The notes beneath the pieces were generated by a model. The model did not search any database and was not told the DNA's origin. It was given only the letters and a program-made list of their open reading frames with translations. A DNA stretch of 28,518 nt from Spongospora subterranea. Its lineage: Eukaryota > Endomyxa > Phytomyxea > Plasmodiophorida > Plasmodiophoridae. The stretch spans positions 1-28,518 of the forward strand of contig OUQQ01000226.1 in assembly GCA_900404475.1 (NCBI GenBank), written 5' to 3'. Below are positions 21,057 through 28,518 of this stretch, in pieces; within the stretch, counting starts at the first letter, position 1; each line of letters starts with the position of its first letter. The position numbers and the translations under genes were made by a program.

Positions 21057-22310
21057 TCACTTACACTCTTTAGACTTCCTGCGAACGATGACAATTTCTT
21101 TTTTTTCAAGAATGTCGTCATCCACTTTACATTTTTCCATATCGTAACAGGAACTGGTCAATCTCCCCGATCTGGTACTTGATCTCCTAGAACCACGATC
21201 AACTGTCTCTTCAGAATCAGTTACGCCATCGCTCGTTGAATAAGATATATCACATTGAGGTACAGCTTCAATCATGCCCAAGTTGAAAGGTAATGCGACA
21301 ATTTCATCCATTACAGCTGCAGCTGTCATGGCTTTGAAAAGGTTCGATTTACGACCAGTCCTGGTGTTCCTGATGTCCCGTCCGTCTCGTCGGGGCACTG
21401 TTTCTATAGGGGATTCTTTCACCGTTAGGGTTCTCTTTTTAGCGATTTTATCTTTCGGTGAAAAAGACTCCGACCTATGAGGATTTCTTCTGGACGCTTT
21501 TGAAAATTGTTTCCTTGGGCCAGATATGACAGTGTTTGCTTTTCTTCGCCTGATATGAGAAGAAAAGTGACGCGATTTCCGAACAGGGGAGGAGTTGCGT
21601 TTTTTGAAAGGAGATAATGAAAGGCCAGTTACGCCATGGCAGTTATCAAACAGGTCCATTCCGCAACCGAAATCTAGTGGACCAGTGGATGGATTGTGGT
21701 CGAGACGAATTGAGGACAGCGTCGGAGTGTTCTTAGAGCCAAACGCAGCTGAGATATTGCATCTTGTAGACAATGACCCGGTGACTTTGCCTGAATGACC
21801 AAGAAGGACTGCTAATGCAGCATTGTCCGCTAAGCACGCATCGCCGATTGAGGAAGAACCTGTACCATGAAAATGACTATAAACGCTGCGATCTGAGAAA
21901 TACAAATCCAAAACCAATATCAAAGATAATACTCCGTTAAACGTTCAAAAATGTGTAGATAAACAATATATATTTTGATTAACAAATTGCGAACCTATAT
22001 GAAAGCCCTGACAGCAAGACTGAACACTGTCGACCTTCTGGTCGAGGCAATGCCCGATGAGATCAGCAAGACACATGGGTAGCAGAAATGGAGGAAGTTG
22101 TAGCCAATCCCACCCTCCGGTACGTTGTCGTTTGAACCGTAAGGTAAACGCATTCATGAAAAACTGATTAGATAGCAGATCTTCGGCGTGTTTGACAGGC
22201 GGATCATCGACCGATAACCCAGCATGGGACACTGCTAATTTCAGGATGGACGATAACGATGAGGAATCGTTGATCACAAACGGCGACAACGATGTTTGCC
22301 CACTGGTCAT
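21057..22310 (-). CDS. Unrecognised Ser- and Lys/Arg-rich protein, probably nuclear
   Basis: Exons 22310-21995 and 21892-21057 join (phase 1, 102-nt intron) to 383 residues. The N-terminal third holds hydrophobic patches (WDWLQLPPFLLPMCLADLIG), not clearly transmembrane. The rest is low-complexity: Ser-rich with basic clusters (SPFKKRNSSPVRKSRHF, IRRRKAN, KIAKKRTL) and an acidic/Ser patch (TSDGVTDSEETVD). It ends KSKECK. The basic clusters would serve as nuclear localisation signals. The frame of 288 codons in the second exon is the longest uninterrupted ORF in the window, which argues that it is real. No family recognised. Its 3' end faces CSN5 and segment B. Confidence 0.6.
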
Positions 22311-23023
22311 GTTGAGGTGAAGCGGAACGGGTACGTGTGTCAGCTGTAGATTATATCCAATATCTAGTCCAAACACGACAAAAGAAAAGATCAATGTCTC
22401 CCATAAACAAGCCCTGTAATCTGGGTGTAATCAGAGATGTGTCCAAGAATTACAGGCAGGGCCAGTCCCTTCCAGGCAGGGCCAGTCCCTTCCAGTATAA
22501 GGACAGAAGAGGTTTCCCGACCCCTACCCTTGTTCACGGCGATTATAATACTTTGTCTTGGGAATCCCTTGGTTAATTTTCCTCCACCGCCGCGACAACC
22601 GGTTCACGTAACACTCGGCGATACTTGAATCGCCAATTTCCGGGCGCAGACGCAGCCCAGCTAACTCCACTACACCCAATGGCCTATACACGTCTAAGGT
22701 GTCGTCTGCGCACTGTACCTCAATCGCTGGCAGTCATCAATGCTGCTTTCAACATGGGCAAACATTAGGGTTCAAAGATTCACCGCTGGCACTGGGAATT
22801 TTATCAAGACTGATCGAACTATGGATAAATAATACTTGTAGATTAAAAGAAGAGTGATTATGGGGTAAATATTCAAAAGACTAAAATATCAAAGGTTCAA
22901 ATTTCATGTCTCTGTTCTTCCTATTGTTATCAGGCATCAGCTATTCCAACAGTCTAGTGATCAGATCGGAATAATGAATGAAGATCCTTGTATTGTAAAA
23001 GGCGAACCAGCGACAGTAGTGCA
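22311..23023. other. Spacer between MCM6 stop and the unknown gene's start
   Basis: About 710 bp. Contains a perfect 20-bp tandem duplication at 22453-22492 (unit CAGGCAGGGCCAGTCCCTTC). Otherwise no open frame with coding character. The MCM6 3' UTR and the promoter of the unknown gene must be here. Confidence 0.5.
22453..22492. repeat. 20-bp tandem repeat, two copies
   Basis: Unit CAGGCAGGGCCAGTCCCTTC occurs twice with no mismatch, followed by CAG. Confidence 0.95.
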
Positions 23024-26278
<3,255 letters not shown>

Positions 26279-26833
26279 GTTCTCGCTCAGGAGTCGTCTG
26301 CGCCCGGTCGAACGAATGAAAGGATCGGTGTGTTGATATTGAAGATGAGCCCCGATCCGGATAAATTAGGGTTACCCCGTATCAGCTGAGTGGGGGGAGT
26401 AACATTTCGACGCAACCTCCGCTTCTCAGATTATCGCAGTCGCACAATGCGCGACACGGACCGTTCTTTGAACGGTTCAAACACAAAACCGTTTTTACTT
26501 GTTTAAACGCGTTTAAACGTTGTTTTTTTGACAAACATAATAAAAATGAAGGAGTAAAACCGGAATCCCGGTCCCCGTCGAAACTCCAAGTAGCCACATT
26601 CTTAGGGTTTTGTCGACCACTTGAAGTTCACCATCGCCACGGGACGGCCAGCTTGTGCAGTGCGATCGCATTTCATAAAGCTCGAAGCCAAAGGACGAAT
26701 CTATTGAAGATGCTGGTGTGGTGCATCAGCGAACTCCCCAGGCACTGGACCCAATTCCAGGTCCTGACCGTGGCGCAATTGTTCAACAGCGTGTCTAATC
26801 AGTAAAAACGCAGTGAAAAAAAGGTTTGAAATG
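26279..26833. promoter_or_regulatory. MCM6 upstream region
   Basis: Holds the MCM6 promoter. It includes CCGTTCTTTGAACGG (26461-26475, a 6-bp stem) and the 18-bp perfect palindrome described separately. An open frame of 71 codons (26597-26382, minus) has no support. Confidence 0.45.
26501..26518. promoter_or_regulatory. Perfect 18-bp palindrome containing ACGCGT, upstream of MCM6
   Basis: GTTTAAACGCGTTTAAAC is its own reverse complement and has ACGCGT at the centre, about 220 bp upstream of the MCM6 start. In fungi ACGCGT is the MCB box bound by MBF and found before MCM genes. It may instead belong to the inverted arm described at 26488-26530. Confidence 0.4.
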
Positions 26834-27318
26834 TACTCCCTCTGTCCCGTATGAATTGTCCATGATCGCAGTCCGCTCGGGATTAAGGCCATTTTTGGCG
26901 GCATTTTTTTTTTTGAAAATTTTCATATCAAAACAACAATGAAACGAAGCAAATCCCGTTATTACATTGTCATGCTGACTTTTCGTTTTTTATAAATTCA
27001 TCTTCAAACATCTTTTTGTTTGCAAAATCTTTGGCGTACCGGGCCAAGCATCTAGGATGAATTCCTGGAAGCGGGGCCTGATGATAGGAAAGACCCTAAA
27101 TGCCCAATGCTTACCAATGCTGAGCGTTGCAGAGCATCTGAAAGATCATGACCGACACCCAAAATGGCTACCCTGTCAGGTGCCTTTTTCGCTGTTGCAG
27201 ATTAAGCTCAAGGTCCACCAGAGGAAAGCCCATGTTTTTATTGTGCCATCAATTTTTGGCAATTCATAAGGGACTACGCACTTTCTCGATTTTGACAATT
27301 CATACGGTCCAGAGGGTA
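26834..27318. mobile_element. Non-autonomous mariner/Stowaway-like element
   Basis: Left end TACTCCCTCTGTCCCGTATG and the reverse-complemented right end (27318 inward: TACCCTCTGGACCGTATGAA) form diverged terminal inverted repeats that continue into GAATTGTC. TA at each end (26834-26835, 27317-27318) fits the TA target of Tc1/mariner elements. A third copy of the repeat core (GGCAATTCATAAGGGACTA, 27259-27277) lies inside. No transposase was recognised in about 485 bp. Confidence 0.6.
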
Positions 27319-27610
27319 CGTAAAAACGGAAAAAACAACATTAAACGGGCGTAAAAACGTTTTTATAAATCGCAAACTCTAGTTTTTACGCAACACTGCC
27401 AGGACAGTTATTTACCTGATTGTTACCCTGTTGTGTGTACCTACTGCAGTCATGGCGTAATGCAAACGGTTGGTCAAACATCATCTTTTGGGGTGAAATA
27501 TGTGTATGTGAATCATGCAGCCATAAGTGATCGAGGTTTATATTATTGAAACGTGAGGGCCAGCCATCTCTCCGACATGAAGCTGGGAGTGCTCGCACAC
27601 TTGCGATTAA
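27319..27610. other. Spacer with repeated GTTTTTACG motifs
   Basis: Contains GTAAAAACGG (27320-27329), the 14-bp palindrome TAAAAACGTTTTTA (27352-27365) and GTTTTTACGC (near 27383-27392). No gene seen. Confidence 0.45.
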
Positions 27611-27613
27611 AAT

Positions 27614-28030
27614 AATTTTGAACAAATATGTCGACCCCTTCTAGAAGATACTTCGATTCAATTTGCAGATAAACAAGTCAAAGAACAAACAGCAGCTCTA
27701 CTCAAACGACGTTCCCAAAAAAATGGTCGTGGCGCACAGAAAACCGCTCGCCCTGTGCGCCCAAACCAGAGAGCTCAAAAATCACTAAACGCCGAACCCG
27801 CAAAACAAAGAAAACAAGCATTCAGGACAAGCCTCCAAGCGCGCAAATACATCTGCAAAAAAGCAACGCACGCGAAGAACACGCTAAACTCTGCAATCAC
27901 CAATACCAGGTTTCAGAGTTTGCTCCCTCTAAATTTCCGTCCTATTCCCGATCTTAAAGTTCTAGGCCTCGGCGATACGAAATCCCCAAGCATTCAGAAC
28001 CACCTTCAACCGTTTACTTTGATGCGATAG
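27614..28030 (+). other. Lys/Arg/Gln-rich open frame, possible exon
   Basis: A frame open from about 27614 to the stop at 28030 contains DKQVKEQTAALLKRRSQK, then a Pro/Arg/Asn/Gln-rich basic stretch (ARPVRPNQRAQKSLN, PAKQRKQAFR), and becomes less biased after about 27910, where CCAG/GT could be a donor. The composition suits an RNA-binding or mRNA-export-adaptor-like tail, but there is no ATG before MRPNQ... (which is not an ATG codon) and no recognised domain. Real exon or chance: unclear. Confidence 0.3.
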
Positions 28031-28073
28031 CAGATGCTAATCAGAGGTTAAGAATTCGTGGCGAGACCCGAAA

Positions 28074-28351
28074 TTGATTGGTGGCGTGAATATTTCCTCG
28101 GCTAGCTCGAAGATGGGAAGTATGCATATCGCTGGTCGTTCGGCCGGTCGGAGAGGCTGCTTCCGTGATTCCACCTGTTTCTGTCATGATGTCAACACGC
28201 TGATTAGAACTCTGATTTGTGTATTAGGACAGCACACGAATTCGTCGGACCTCGGACCGGGATTGCGGGTCTCAGGGCCAGGAGAGAAACACACTGTTCC
28301 TCACAATTGCAGCTCAGTGTAGCCAGCTGCAGCGCGTCGGTCATTTCAACA
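28074..28351 (-). repeat. Start of the 3' LTR of a Ty1-copia element
   Basis: On the minus strand the pol stop overlaps GGGCGGGAG (a polypurine tract, 28360-28352) followed by TGTTGAAAT (from 28351), the typical copia junction into an LTR that begins TG. The inner end of the LTR (CA) could not be fixed; the limit given is a guess. Confidence 0.5.
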
Positions 28352-28518
28352 CTCCCGCCCGCGCGCACAGGTGGTACCGCCGTACCATCAGTCTGTCGCG
28401 AAACTCTCGGAACTTGCCCACCCACGGGTAGGGCTTTGGTGAGCATGTCCGCGACATTCTCCTCGCTGGGGCAGTAGACCAGCTCGATCCGGTTTGCCTC
28501 GACCATCTCCCGTACGAA
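28341..28518 (-). mobile_element. Ty1-copia Pol C-terminus (RNase H end), running off the right edge
   Basis: The minus-strand frame from the edge reads the copia RNase H terminus: REMVEANRIELVYCPSEEN followed by VADMLTKALP, matching the family pattern of ...I.L.YCP(T/S)E..VAD(I/M)LTK.L. A one-base change of frame within GGTGGGC (about 28427-28433) moves the expected C-terminal tail (FREFRDRL, RRYHL) into another frame, ending TGA at 28343-28341. This single indel suggests a young but probably broken copy. The rest lies outside the window. Confidence 0.85.

Noticed and set aside
26366..26374. Telomere-like TTAGGGTTA
   Set aside because: Only one and a half units; no array.

Overview
The window comes from an intron-dense eukaryotic nuclear genome. 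Almost every protein-coding gene is cut by short GT-AG introns, mostly 48-68 nt, and nearly all the exon chains given here stay in frame from end to end. Standard stop codons are used. Two gene products belong to centrioles or axonemes (a SAS-4/CPAP protein and a probable dynein regulatory complex protein, DRC10), so the organism very likely has a flagellated stage. Short introns, tight gene packing and Ty1-copia plus mariner-like repeats suggest a flagellate-bearing protist, for example a cercozoan/plasmodiophorid, or an early-diverging fungus. I cannot fix the lineage from sequence alone.

Layout, left to right: a partial DRC10-like gene (minus strand, running off the left edge); a decayed, internally deleted Ty1-copia element (about 1190-2870); a FabG/OAR1-type 3-oxoacyl-ACP reductase (minus) divergent from eIF3j (plus); a mitochondrial RCC1-like protein (minus) divergent from an ABCF3/GCN20 ATPase (plus) that carries an unexpected Tudor-like domain; ZNHIT3/HIT1 (minus); SAS-4/CPAP (minus), interrupted by a 10-N gap that looks like an assembly artefact; a tRNA-Ile(AAU); a cytochrome b561 protein (plus) whose 3' end abuts a USP12/46-type deubiquitinase (minus); an intronless RPS13/uS15 (minus); a copia gag fragment with a 40-bp inverted repeat; CSN5 (plus); two exon-like segments of unknown identity; an unrecognised Ser- and basic-rich protein gene (minus); MCM6 (minus); a mariner/Stowaway-like repeat; a Lys/Arg-rich open frame; and the 3' end of another copia element with its LTR (minus, running off the right edge).

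The genes do not form a pathway. They are a housekeeping mix: translation (eIF3j, RPS13, ABCF3), snoRNP assembly (ZNHIT3), ubiquitin/NEDD8 control (USP12/46, CSN5), replication (MCM6), mitochondrial functions (RCC1-like, OAR1-like) and flagella/centrioles (SAS-4, DRC10). The most notable observations are the Tudor-like insertion in ABCF3, the enlarged JAMM loop of CSN5, the inverted-repeat structures upstream of MCM6, the in-frame stopless 48-nt intron in MCM6, and the artefactual gap in SAS-4. No prokaryotic systems, CRISPR arrays or toxin genes were seen.
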